This document shows positions 33,984 through 42,631 of a stretch of DNA of 64,000 nt, in pieces. Made by a program: the position numbers and the translations under genes. The notes beneath the pieces were generated by a model, which saw nothing but the letters and a program-made list of their open reading frames with translations, did no database searches and was not told the origin of the DNA. Position 1 is the stretch's first letter. The number at the start of each line of letters is the position of its first letter. Origin of the DNA: Rossellomorea marisflavi (GTDB taxonomy: Bacteria; Bacillota; Bacilli; Bacillales; Bacillaceae_B); NCBI RefSeq assembly GCF_009806575.1, contig NZ_CP047095.1, forward strand, positions 414,001-478,000, written 5' to 3'.

Positions 33984-34065
33984 AAGCCTAACAGACATAT
34001 ACCTATACTTATATAGGTAATTAGGAGTGTATTACAAATATATTTGTGGTTGGAAAGTTAGGCTT
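33984..34065 (+). promoter_or_regulatory. nested inverted repeats, three-way-junction-like
   Basis: AAGCCTAAC (33984-33992) pairs with GTTAGGCTT (34057-34065). Inside are ACCTATA/TATAGGT (34001-34018) and ACAAATA/TATTTGT (34034-34047). All arms are perfect. It lies between the divergent receiver-domain and kinase genes and could be an RNA leader of the kinase or a set of operator sites. I know no matching riboswitch. Confidence 0.45.
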
Positions 34066-34192
34066 TTAAGACTTCGAACTTAAAATTCTGTCATTTTTAC
34101 CAAAATAGTTTGAAATGCAGAGAATAATAGAAGGAATATTCTCATTTCTTGTCGTATGAAGTAAAGACCATACTGCGTTGGGAGAGTTTCAA

Positions 34193-35482
34193 GTGATAAT
34201 TGAAAAATTACTTTTTCATACGTTCATCATCCTTGCTCCGGTGCTGATCCAAACCTCCCTGCTCGAACATCATAAATGGAGTAAATCGCCCATCTTTACA
34301 GGTGTACTGAATGGTTTCGCCACTCTTGCTTGCCTTACATTCACGTATGAGTTCGCCGGCTTATACTGGGATTTCCGCTACGTCCCCCTTATCATTGCCA
34401 TGGTTTACGGTGGAAGAAAAGCTGGTCTCATCGTTCTTGGTTTCATGCTCATGGGGCGGACGATCATGGGCGGGGATATCCTTTTGCATGGCCTTGCCAG
34501 TGCGCTGCTGGCCTCAGTGGTGCCCTATTACTTTTCTAAAGGGTTTTGGAAGCTGTCTCCTGTCAAACGGGTGCTTGCCGCTCAGTTAATCGGTCTCTGG
34601 CCGATTGCTGTCATTTTTCTCATGCTCTTTGTCTTCCATCTTCCATCGCAATTTTTGAGTGAACTCCACTCCATTACATTCATCCTCCAGTTCGGCTTTG
34701 TTCAGATCATTGGAATCGGGATCGCCGCCCGCTTGAATGAATGGATGGTCGAGAAGAAAGTGATGAGGGAAGAAATCATCAAATCGGAGAAATTGAATAC
34801 GCTGGGCGAATTGGCTGCCAGCATCGCCCATGAAGTACGAAATCCCCTGACGGTCGTAAAGGGATTCCTTCAGCTCATGAAACGTCAGTCGAAGGGGGAA
34901 GAGGATGAATATCTGGCCATCATCTTAAGTGAGCTTGGCAGGGCTGAGGAAATCATCAATGACTATTTGAATTTTGCAAAGCCGCAATTCGAGAAGGTGG
35001 AGCAGGTTCATATAAAGGAGATCCTATCGGAGGTGTCAATCCTGTTGAACGCTTATGCCGTGAAGGAAAATGTGTTCTTGGAGAGTCATCTGGATGATGA
35101 CGGGATCCTCCTCACCGATCGAAATAAAATGAAGCAGGCACTCATCAACTTCGTAAAAAATGCGATTGAAGCGACTCCGCCGAAAGGGTATGTGTCGATC
35201 GGTCTCCGGGTGTCAGATGAACATGCCGTCATTACCGTGAAGGATACAGGAAAAGGAATGTCGAAAGAAGAGATTGCGAGGATCGGTACGATGTTCTATA
35301 CCACAAAGAACCAGGGAACAGGACTAGGGACGTCGGTATCCCTTAAAATCATCGAAACAATCGGTGGTCATGTAAGTTATTCGAGTGAAGTGAAGAAAGG
35401 GACGACCGTCGAGATCACCCTTCCCCTCCGGAATGAAAAATTGAAAAAGGAACATGTCCTATCCCATCACTTAGATGCTTAA
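34193..35482 (+). CDS. sensor histidine kinase, KinB-like (5TM)
   Basis: A 429-aa kinase with five or six N-terminal helices (5TM-5TMR_LYT type, residues 1-180), a HisKA domain with His213 in SIAHEVRNPL, and an HATPase_c domain with NFVKNAIEATP (N box), VKDTGKGM (G1), FYTTKNQGTGLG (F/G2) and a final GTTVEITLP. This is the arrangement of sporulation kinase KinB, which feeds the Spo0 phosphorelay. No response regulator gene is adjacent, consistent with an orphan phosphorelay kinase. I chose GTG 34193 since GGGAGAG lies 6 nt before it; TTG 34178 is less likely. Confidence 0.85.
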   Translation: MIIEKLLFHTFIILAPVLIQTSLLEHHKWSKSPIFTGVLNGFATLACLTFTYEFAGLYWDFRYVPLIIAMVYGGRKAGLIVLGFMLMGRTIMGGDILLHGLASALLASVVPYYFSKGFWKLSPVKRVLAAQLIGLWPIAVIFLMLFVFHLPSQFLSELHSITFILQFGFVQIIGIGIAARLNEWMVEKKVMREEIIKSEKLNTLGELAASIAHEVRNPLTVVKGFLQLMKRQSKGEEDEYLAIILSELGRAEEIINDYLNFAKPQFEKVEQVHIKEILSEVSILLNAYAVKENVFLESHLDDDGILLTDRNKMKQALINFVKNAIEATPPKGYVSIGLRVSDEHAVITVKDTGKGMSKEEIARIGTMFYTTKNQGTGLGTSVSLKIIETIGGHVSYSSEVKKGTTVEITLPLRNEKLKKEHVLSHHLDA

Positions 35483-35498
35483 GATCTAAGTGTTTTTT
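35468..35498. terminator. terminator overlapping the kinase stop
   Basis: CACTTAGAT pairs perfectly with ATCTAAGTG, followed by six T; its 5' arm lies in the last codons of the kinase gene. Confidence 0.88.
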
Positions 35499-35508
35499 CA
35501 TTCCGGTG

Positions 35509-36105
35509 TCACGTTAATTTACCGTACATACGTTCTATGATAGGATAAAAGAAATGAATGACGGAACCTAACGTACAGGCGACGATAAGGGTGCCGATCC
35601 CGATGGAGCCGCCAGCCGCGATGGCCAGGGTGATGGCGATGGCCTCGTTCAGGAGACGGGCGTGGTTTAGGTTCAACCCAAAGCGGTGATGAAGGGCCAT
35701 CATGAGTGTATCCATCGGACTCGAAGGCAGCCCGGCCTGAAGATAGATGGAAATCCCAAGTCCGATCAGCGTTGTACCGATGACGACAAAGAGGATCTGT
35801 GACGTCAGATCAGATGGCACCAAGACGGTCACGGTCACCCTCAGCCAGAAATCAACGAGCTGGCCGATGAGGAAGATTGACAAGGCGGCGAGCCATCTCG
35901 GTCGCTCTTTCAATAGAAACGCATTGACGCCGATCAGGATGCATCCGTTCAAAAAGATGCATGTCCCGATTGTAAGATGGAACAACCGTGATTCACCAAC
36001 CGCAAGGGCATCCCACGGACCTGCCCCCATATTGGCATGGATCACAAATGAAACGCCGAGTGATAAGCACAATAAACCGATACTATAAAAAAGGAATCGA
36101 ATCAT
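35509..36105 (-). CDS. yczE: YczE/YyaS/YitT-type membrane protein
   Basis: A 198-aa membrane protein with five helices of the YczE family: LSLGVSFVIHANMGAGPWDALAVG near the start and a second repeat, GISIYLQAGLPSSPMDTLMMAL. B. subtilis YczE is needed for lipopeptide (bacillomycin/surfactin) production in some strains; the mechanism is unknown. ATG 36105 follows CGGAGG; an extension to 36141 lacks a ribosome site. Confidence 0.82.
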   Translation of the reverse strand: MIRFLFYSIGLLCLSLGVSFVIHANMGAGPWDALAVGESRLFHLTIGTCIFLNGCILIGVNAFLLKERPRWLAALSIFLIGQLVDFWLRVTVTVLVPSDLTSQILFVVIGTTLIGLGISIYLQAGLPSSPMDTLMMALHHRFGLNLNHARLLNEAIAITLAIAAGGSIGIGTLIVACTLGSVIHFFYPIIERMYGKLT

Positions 36106-36186
36106 GTCTACCTCCGTTAACCGATGCTTGTCTCTATACATATGCCGGCAGGGGACATATTAGAAGAAGAAAGCGAGGTGGATGCC

Positions 36187-38439
36187 ATGGATGCCGATAT
36201 CACATTATCCGTCAGGGAGCTCGTCGAATTTGTCCTGAAGGAAGGGAGTATCGACTCACGATTTCAGCCAAGGTCTTCCATGCTCACAGGGACAAGGCTC
36301 CATCAAAAACTTCAGCGGCGCTATGAAGACCCCGATGAAAAAGAGGTCCACCTCAAAGGGGAGAAAGTCGTGGATGGGATCTTCTACCAGGTGGAGGGGA
36401 GATGCGATGGAATCATACACCGTGAGGGAAAGATCCTGGTGGAAGAAATCAAATCAACTGCGAGGAGCCTCGATGAATTGGAGGAAGGGAAGCGGGTCCA
36501 CTGGGCCCAGGCGGAGTGTTATGCCTGCCTCCTGACGGAAGAGCGGGACTGGGATGCCATACATGTGAGGCTTACCTATATCCATACGGGGACCGAGGAA
36601 ACAAAATCTTTCACACGGGAATATGATCGTGAGGAACTTCAGGGAATCATGATCGGCCTCTTGCAGCTCTATACACCGTTTGCGGAACTGAGATTGAGAA
36701 ACAAAGAGAACCTGGAGGCGAGCCTTCCCCGTCTTACTTTTCCCTTCGAGACGTTCAGGAAGGGTCAGCGTCAACTTGTGGGAGCCGTCTATAAAACCGT
36801 CGCAGAAGGAAAGACTCTTTTTGCCAACGCCCCCACGGGGACAGGGAAGACGATTTCAACGTTATTCCCCGTCGTGAAAGAAGGCGGCAGGTGGTTTTAC
36901 GCCACGGCCAAAACCATCTCGAGGACGGTCGCAGAAGACGCCGTCAAGCTGATGGAAGAAGGAGGCCTTTCCACCAAGGCATTGACCATCACGGCAAAAG
37001 ACAAGATCTGCTTTAAAGATCAAACCATCTGCCAGCCCGAACATTGCGAATTCGCCTGTGGACACTATGATCGTGTGAACGGCGCCATCCTGGATATCCT
37101 TCAGAAAGAGACCCTCATGACCAGACCGGTGATCGAGGAGTACGCAAAAGCTCATCGCGTATGTCCGTTTGAGTTCTCCATCGATCTATCGTATCTCGTT
37201 GAAGGGGTCATCGGTGATTATAATTATCTATTCGATCCAAGAACGTCGTTAAAGCGATTCAGCGACTCTTCGAAAAAGCAAACAACACTCCTCATCGACG
37301 AAGCACATAATCTCGTGCCCCGTGGGAGGGACATGCACTCTGCTTCCCTGACGTCCACTGGCTTCACATCGCTGGCGGCACATGTAAAGGGAAATGGGGA
37401 ACTGAGTGCTGCGATCCGTTCTCTCACGGGTGCCTTGGAGGGTGTAAGACCCGGAACATATGAAGAAGTCGATACCGGTGTCACTGATGGAGTTAGGGCA
37501 TTTGTCGATGCTGCCGAAAAGGAACTTCCCCACGTGGAAGGAGAAAGCCCGCTTCTGGAGGCGTACTTTGAATCGACCCAATTCCTGCGCATCCTTCAGC
37601 TCTATTCAAAGGAACACCGGACATTGGTCACTCGGCATGGGGGCGGAATGACCGTCAAGCTCGTCTGCCTGGATCCGGCAGCTTTTTTGCACCAGGTGAC
37701 GGCAGGGTATAAGTCGGCGGTCTTCTTTTCGGCGACCTTGCACCCATTTTCGTATTACTTCCACCAGCTTGGAGGAGAAGCGGAAGATTATCGATTTGTC
37801 ATCCCGACCCCCTTCGATCATAGCCAGTGGCAAGTGGAAATCCAGCCCCTTTCCATCCGGTTAAGGGACCGTGATCGCCATTTTCCCCATCTTATGGAGT
37901 CGATCGTCAACCTCTTTAAGCGGGTAAATGGAAATGGCCTGGTGTTCTTTCCTTCCTACGCCTTCATGAGGAAAGCCTTTGATGCCTTGGAAGGGTATGG
38001 GTTACCTGCGAAGTTGATCATGCAGGAGCCGATGATGTCAGAAAGAGAAAGAGAAGAGTTCCTGGCTGAGTTCAAAGCTGGACGCAAGGAGCCGGTATTG
38101 GGTCTTGCCGTCCTGGGAGGCATTTTTTCGGAAGGCATCGATCTGAAGGGTGAACGCCTGAAGCAGGTAGTGGTTGTAGGAGTCGGCCTCCCACAGCCAG
38201 ATGAAGAAAGGGAGTTGATGAAATCCTACTTCAACTCACTGGGAGTGAATGGATTTGCCTATGCCTACACATACCCCGGATTGAACAAAGTCTTCCAGTC
38301 AGGTGGACGGTTGATCCGGACTGAAGAAGACCGCGGGGTCCTCAGGCTCATTGATGATCGCTATCTGACACGGGAATATCAGGAGCTACTGCTCGAGGAA
38401 TGGCGACACTTCACCGTGGTGGGAGGTTCATGGACGTAA
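36187..38439 (+). CDS. Cas4/RecB-like nuclease fused to XPD/DinG-type helicase
   Basis: A 750-aa protein. Residues 30-115 carry the RecB/Cas4 nuclease motif set: H39 in GTRLHQKL, D74 in GRCDGI, E87-x-K89 in VEEIKST and Q108-xxx-Y112. A superfamily-2 iron-sulfur helicase follows: Walker A PTGTGKT (217-223), cluster cysteines among C276, C283, C288, C292 and C327, DEAH at 372-375, and near the C-terminus the motif VI region QSGGRLIRTEEDRG. It should unwind and cut DNA in repair. ATG 36187 follows GAGGTGG; ATG 36142 is possible. Monocistronic. Confidence 0.88.
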   Translation: MDADITLSVRELVEFVLKEGSIDSRFQPRSSMLTGTRLHQKLQRRYEDPDEKEVHLKGEKVVDGIFYQVEGRCDGIIHREGKILVEEIKSTARSLDELEEGKRVHWAQAECYACLLTEERDWDAIHVRLTYIHTGTEETKSFTREYDREELQGIMIGLLQLYTPFAELRLRNKENLEASLPRLTFPFETFRKGQRQLVGAVYKTVAEGKTLFANAPTGTGKTISTLFPVVKEGGRWFYATAKTISRTVAEDAVKLMEEGGLSTKALTITAKDKICFKDQTICQPEHCEFACGHYDRVNGAILDILQKETLMTRPVIEEYAKAHRVCPFEFSIDLSYLVEGVIGDYNYLFDPRTSLKRFSDSSKKQTTLLIDEAHNLVPRGRDMHSASLTSTGFTSLAAHVKGNGELSAAIRSLTGALEGVRPGTYEEVDTGVTDGVRAFVDAAEKELPHVEGESPLLEAYFESTQFLRILQLYSKEHRTLVTRHGGGMTVKLVCLDPAAFLHQVTAGYKSAVFFSATLHPFSYYFHQLGGEAEDYRFVIPTPFDHSQWQVEIQPLSIRLRDRDRHFPHLMESIVNLFKRVNGNGLVFFPSYAFMRKAFDALEGYGLPAKLIMQEPMMSEREREEFLAEFKAGRKEPVLGLAVLGGIFSEGIDLKGERLKQVVVVGVGLPQPDEERELMKSYFNSLGVNGFAYAYTYPGLNKVFQSGGRLIRTEEDRGVLRLIDDRYLTREYQELLLEEWRHFTVVGGSWT

Positions 38440-38446
38440 TGGGCAT

Positions 38447-38478
38447 AAAAAAAGACCGCTACGGGAGCGGTCTTTTTT
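38447..38478. terminator. bidirectional terminator
   Basis: AAAAAAGACCGCT pairs with AGCGGTCTTTTTT around ACGGG. It serves the helicase and the convergent ferritin-like gene. Confidence 0.92.
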
Positions 38479-38488
38479 GACATTACAA

Positions 38489-38926
38489 TCAGTTGAAAGA
38501 AGGGTCTTTAAGAAGACGATCGAATTCTTCCAAGTGGTGCGTTTCATCGGCAATCATATCATCCAGCTTGATTCCGAGTTCTACAAGGCCAAGCTCTTCA
38601 GCCTGCTCTTTGCGTTTCTTGTAGCGTTCGATCGTATCTGCTTCTGCTTTGCGTCCTTCAAGGAGCATTTCCTTCACATCGTCCGTTTGTTTCACCTTTG
38701 CAGGAGTTGTTGTCGGGCTGCCTCCAAGGGTCTTGATTTTTTCTGCAAGGTAAAGAGCATGTCCTTGCTCATCTGGGATTTCTTCTTCGAAGAAAGGTTT
38801 CAATACCTGTCTATATAAGCCGCTTACTACTGCTGCGTAGTTCGTGTAGAGGATAACTGCGGCATATTCATTTGCTAAATCTTCGTTCAGTCCATCAATT
38901 AGTTCGTCTAGTTTTGCTTGATCCAT
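38489..38926 (-). CDS. ferritin-like diiron protein (bacterioferritin/Dps-like)
   Basis: A 145-aa four-helix-bundle protein. Metal ligands fit the ferritin-like pattern: Glu in NEDLANEYAAV, Glu and ExxH in EEIPDEQGHALYLAEKI, Glu in EADTIERY, and ExxH in DMIADETHHLEEF. It probably binds iron and reduces oxidative stress; whether it stores iron cannot be said. It is driven by a SigB-type promoter (38967-38991), consistent with a stress role. AAAGGGTGG precedes ATG 38926. Confidence 0.82.
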   Translation of the reverse strand: MDQAKLDELIDGLNEDLANEYAAVILYTNYAAVVSGLYRQVLKPFFEEEIPDEQGHALYLAEKIKTLGGSPTTTPAKVKQTDDVKEMLLEGRKAEADTIERYKKRKEQAEELGLVELGIKLDDMIADETHHLEEFDRLLKDPSFN

Positions 38927-38966
38927 TTGTAATTACCACCCTTTGTGTATGTTGTATGGTTATAAT

Positions 38967-38991
38967 GTACCCGTTTCGCATGGAGATAAAC
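38967..38991 (-). promoter_or_regulatory. SigB-type promoter of the ferritin-like gene
   Basis: Minus-strand GTTTAT and GGGTAC separated by 13 nt, each 5 of 6 to the SigB consensus, about 40 nt upstream of the start. Confidence 0.6.
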
Positions 38992-39064
38992 CCCTTTTTT
39001 GCTGTGTGGGGATGGGGGCGGGGCTTGTCTGAGTTGCTTATCCGTTTCATCTCTTTTGGTAAGG

Positions 39065-39203
39065 GGTCGTTCCGTTCCGCTGCGGGTGGCCGCTTTCCGG
39101 CGGGGAGGGAGTTGAGCCGCTTCGGCTGCGCCTGCAGGGCCTCACCCTGCCCGCTATTCCCATAGGAGTCGTGAGGCCTTTGCTGCACTGCACTCTGAGT
39201 GGA
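39065..39203 (-). repeat. palindromic repeat R2 (reverse orientation)
   Basis: GTCGTTCCGTTCCGCTGCGG, then GGCCGCTTTCC and GGGCCTCACCCTGC, is the reverse-strand form of the family found at 14, 39, 54 and 55 kb, with a diverged centre (GAGCCGCTTCGGCT). The rest of 38992-39410 holds no gene that I can see. Confidence 0.75.
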
Positions 39204-39410
39204 GGAGAGGGGATGTGCGGTTTCGAAACATGCTATCGGCATCCTGTTTTTGCAATTCGTTTTGGGTGGTAACGAGATTGTTCTGTCCTTGCATTTGGTG
39301 GTGCGTTGGAAGAGGAGTTTGCTAATTTGAAACAGGGCATCCCATTCTTGTTTTTTAGAATGACTTTCTAACTTATTAACAAACGATCACCTCACCAAGT
39401 CCAATACCAC

Positions 39411-39538
39411 AAAGTGGATTGGAGCGTAAGGGATTTGACTCCTGCGGAAAAGGGGGATGATCGAGACCCCGCAGGCACGAGGAGGCTCGACATGCTCCCC
39501 GCGGAAAGCAAATCCCTGCAGCGCAAAGGAACGGACTA
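39411..39538 (+). repeat. palindromic repeat R3 (forward)
   Basis: GATTGGAGCGTAAGGGATTTG, then ACTCCTGCGG, GAGACCCCGCAGG, GAGGAGGCTCG and CCGCGGAAAGC. The outer arms AGGGATTTG (39429-39437) and CAAATCCCT (39509-39517) pair perfectly, though their sequence differs from the arms of R1 and R9. Confidence 0.85.
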
Positions 39539-39619
39539 CCTTTCCACCACAGCCTTCACTAAGAACTACGAGGCCATTAATTCTAATTGCACTTGGGTGA
39601 TTTAAATCCGAAGGCAACG

Positions 39620-39678
39620 GCAGACCCGACATGCTCCCCGCGGAAAGCAAATCCCTGCAACGCAAAGGAACGGACTAG
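39620..39678 (+). repeat. partial copy of R3, right half
   Basis: Positions 39628-39678 duplicate 39487-39538 with one mismatch. The left half is missing. A more decayed remnant (CCCCACAGAAATCAAATCTC) follows at about 39750-39797. No gene is visible between here and ykuS. Confidence 0.75.
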
Positions 39679-39915
39679 TTTTCCATTTCACCCTTCACTT
39701 AGGACGATATTGTCTTCAACTATCATCATAACCAAGATGATTATTATTATTTCCCCACAGAAATCAAATCTCTAGAAGCGGAAAGGAACGTCCCATTCCT
39801 TCTTGAGCATTCACAGTTACACTAACAAAGACAAATATAGAAGAACTGCCACCTCCATGAATATCTTTTACCCAGGTTGAAAATCCTAACGATAAGAAAC
39901 AGGAGGTGTTAAGCC

Positions 39916-40161
39916 ATGACAAAACGTGTAGGTGTTGAACAATCCCTTTCAAATGTAGTGCAAGCTTTGCGTGAAAAAGGGTATGACGTCGTTGAACTCA
40001 AGAACGAACAAGATGTGAACGGCTGTGATTGCTGTGTCACGACAGGCTTGGATACAAACGTAATGGGAATGCAAAATACAACATTCAAAGGATCTGTCAT
40101 TGAAGCGGACGGTCTGACGGCCGATCAAGTATGTGAACAGGTCGACAGCAGAATGATGTAA
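39916..40161 (+). CDS. ykuS: YkuS family protein (UPF0180)
   Basis: An 81-aa protein of the UPF0180 family: RVGVEQSLSNVVQALREKGYDV, the cysteine-containing GCDCCVTTGLDTNVMG, and a hydrophilic end. AACAGGAGGTG precedes ATG 39916. Conserved in Bacillales; function unknown. Monocistronic, 100 nt upstream of the HAD-kinase gene. Confidence 0.9.
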   Translation: MTKRVGVEQSLSNVVQALREKGYDVVELKNEQDVNGCDCCVTTGLDTNVMGMQNTTFKGSVIEADGLTADQVCEQVDSRMM

Positions 40162-40263
40162 GAGGAAGGGAGGCCACAGCCTTCCTTTTTTTATTGAATC
40201 AAAAGTCTGCCTTCCCCCGATATGGTAAAATGAATGATATTCCATATTGAGGGAGGGTTCAGC

Positions 40264-41364
40264 ATGTGGCAGGCTCTATTCATAGATCGTGACGGTACAC
40301 TGGGCGGCAGCAATGAAATTGAATACCCGGGAGTGTTTGAGGTGTATCCCCGGAGTACAATCGCTTTAAAGAGGATAAAAGAAAAAGGAATCCCCATCCT
40401 ATCCTTCACCAATCAGCCTGGGATCTCTGCAAGACCCGGGCTGATGGAAGAATTCGAACGGGAGTTGAACGGGTTCGGGTTTGATGGTGTGTACATCTGT
40501 CCCCATGAAGAAGGGGAGGGCTGCGGATGTCGGAAGCCTGAGATCGGCATGCTGAAGCAAGCAGCAGCGGATCGGGGGCTTGATCTCACCAAATGTGCCG
40601 TGATCGGGGACAGGTGGAAGGATATGCTCGCCGGCAAAAAGGCAGGGTGTAAGACGGTGCTTGTCAGGACGGGAGCGGGTGAGAGTGAATGGCAGAAAAA
40701 CAGAATGAACCTTGAAGGCACCGTGGACTACGTGGCTGACGACCTTCAGGAAGCGACCCGCTGGCTGTTGGATTCCCCTCAACGTGTGCTGGAAGAGATC
40801 TTGGACGGGGCAAACGCAGAAGCACGTTTCGTCCTCGGGATAGACGGGTTGAGCCGGTCGGGTAAGTCGACCATGGTGTCAGAGATAGAGGAATGGCTGA
40901 AGGGTAAGGGGGTCACCCATCAGATCGTTCATATCGATGACCACATTGTCGAGCGGGAAGCGCGGTATGACACCGGTCATGAGGAGTGGTTTGAATATTA
41001 TAGTCTGCAGTGGGACCGGAAACGGTTGAGGGAAGGGTTCTTTATGAAACTGAAAGAGGGCTGCGTGGATGTGAGGTTGCCTTTTTACGATGGGGAGCTG
41101 GATACCGTGACGGAAAGGCAGGTGCAGCTTTCGGATAAGGGGCTCATCATTGTAGAGGGGGTGTTCCTTCAGAGGGAGGAATGGAGGGAAGCCTTCGATG
41201 GCATCCTATTCCTTGATTGTCCGAGAGAGCGACGGTTGCTCCGTGAATCGGAGGAGACGCAGCTGAAGCTTGAAAAGTTCAGGAATCGGTATTGGAAGGC
41301 AGAAGAGTATTACCTCGATACGGTTCAGCCGATGAAACGTGCAGACTGGGTCATCCCTACATAA
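40264..41364 (+). CDS. HAD-IIIA phosphatase fused to uridine-kinase-like P-loop kinase
   Basis: A 366-aa two-domain protein. Residues 1-165 are a HisB/GmhB-type HAD phosphatase: nucleophile motif DRDGT (8-12), the SFTNQPG motif, a zinc-loop pattern C79-x-H81 with C87-x-C89 and the GDRWKDMLAG motif. Residues 185-366 are a P-loop kinase with GLSRSGKST (195-203), HIDDHIVER and a lid region with REERRLLRE-like basic residues (written PRERRLLRESEE). ATG 40264 follows GAGGGAGGG. The substrate is unknown; a sugar phosphate or nucleoside salvage role is an inference from the two folds. Confidence 0.82.
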   Translation: MWQALFIDRDGTLGGSNEIEYPGVFEVYPRSTIALKRIKEKGIPILSFTNQPGISARPGLMEEFERELNGFGFDGVYICPHEEGEGCGCRKPEIGMLKQAAADRGLDLTKCAVIGDRWKDMLAGKKAGCKTVLVRTGAGESEWQKNRMNLEGTVDYVADDLQEATRWLLDSPQRVLEEILDGANAEARFVLGIDGLSRSGKSTMVSEIEEWLKGKGVTHQIVHIDDHIVEREARYDTGHEEWFEYYSLQWDRKRLREGFFMKLKEGCVDVRLPFYDGELDTVTERQVQLSDKGLIIVEGVFLQREEWREAFDGILFLDCPRERRLLRESEETQLKLEKFRNRYWKAEEYYLDTVQPMKRADWVIPT

Positions 41365-41367
41365 TGA

Positions 41368-41402
41368 AAACGGCCGGGAGACCCCCCGGCCGTTTCTTTT
41401 TT
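41368..41402. terminator. bidirectional terminator
   Basis: AAACGGCCGGG pairs perfectly with CCCGGCCGTTT, followed by C and six T. It serves this gene and the convergent protease gene. Confidence 0.9.
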
Positions 41403-42363
41403 ATCCTATATGGGCAAGAGGCTGGGACCGGAGATGTTCCCTTAATAGATCCGGAGCTGTGAGATAGAGCAATCCGTTTCCTTCGAGGGATTTCGGGTAT
41501 CCGAGAGGGATGGTCCGTTTCACGAGCTGTGCATAGATTTCCGGTTCGCTCAGTTCCCGTTTGAATGCTGCTTCCTCAAACTCTTTAATCAAGGCCAGCG
41601 CTCCTGCTACATGAGGAGCCGACATGGACGTCCCGCTGAGCTTGGCGTATTTATCCCCTGGGATCGTCGAGAGGATCTGCTCTCCAGGGGCTACAAGGTC
41701 GATTTCATTATTGGAATTGGTGAAGTAGGATGATTTTCTCTGGAGGTCGATGGCTCCTACGGCGATGACTTCCTTATAGCTTGCCGGGTAGGAGAATTCA
41801 TCTGTATCGCTGTTCCCGTCGCCTTCATTCCCGGCTGCAGAAACCACCAGGATACCAGCTGCCACGGCTTTTTTGATTGCGTCATGAAGCGGTTTATAAT
41901 CAGTTGGGCCGCCAAGGGACATGGAGATGATATCGACTCCCTGTTCCGTTGCATACTCGATTCCCTTCACGATCCAATCGTATTGTCCTCTCCCGGAACT
42001 TCCGGCGAGTACTTTGATGATCATGAGGTCTGCAAGCGGGGCGACTCCGATCACTCCATCTCCATCCTCATTGGCGGCGATGGTTCCGGAGACATGGGTG
42101 CCATGTCCACTGTAGTCTGTCACATTATCGTCTGCCCCTGCATCGTCATCGGTGAAGTTCTTGACGCCCTTCACCCGTCCGGCAAGGTCAGGATGATGGA
42201 TGTCACAGCCTGTATCGAGTACGGCGATGGTCGTGCCCTTTCCTTTGCATCCTTCTTTCCATAGTATGGGGGACTGAATCATTTCAATGCCTTTCGGAAC
42301 CTCATTTACATCTCCAATCATTTCGTTCATGAAATACGGAATCAGCTTCATTTCGGTTGCCAT
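41401..42363 (-). CDS. ispA: intracellular subtilisin-type serine protease
   Basis: A 320-aa S8 peptidase without a signal peptide. The N-terminus has LIPYF (residues 7-11), the short inhibitory segment typical of intracellular subtilisins, which is removed on activation. Catalytic triad: D50 in AVLDTGCD, H87 in SGHGTHVSG and S246 in SGTSMSAPHVAG; the oxyanion Asn lies in SAAGNEGDG. It degrades cytosolic protein in stationary phase or sporulation. ATG 42363 follows GGAGGG; ATG 42369 overlaps that site. 268 nt upstream hold no gene. Confidence 0.93.
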   Translation of the reverse strand: MATEMKLIPYFMNEMIGDVNEVPKGIEMIQSPILWKEGCKGKGTTIAVLDTGCDIHHPDLAGRVKGVKNFTDDDAGADDNVTDYSGHGTHVSGTIAANEDGDGVIGVAPLADLMIIKVLAGSSGRGQYDWIVKGIEYATEQGVDIISMSLGGPTDYKPLHDAIKKAVAAGILVVSAAGNEGDGNSDTDEFSYPASYKEVIAVGAIDLQRKSSYFTNSNNEIDLVAPGEQILSTIPGDKYAKLSGTSMSAPHVAGALALIKEFEEAAFKRELSEPEIYAQLVKRTIPLGYPKSLEGNGLLYLTAPDLLREHLRSQPLAHIG

Positions 42364-42631
42364 GGTCATCCCTCCAAAATATTATTCTCGTGATGTCTAT
42401 TAGTCTGAAGTTTCTGAAAATATACCATTTTTCTGGACAATTGTACAGGGTATATGGTAATAGGTGGAATTTACCTACTTATGATTCAATGGGGAAAGGT
42501 CCTTTTTAAACAAACGTTTGATCAAGACGGTCCCTTCCTTGCGCCTCAAGGAATCTACGTTTAAACGATCGTATGTCATGCAAAAGGACTGGAAGGCATA
42601 GATTGATGAAGATGAGAAGGAGGGAAAAAAG

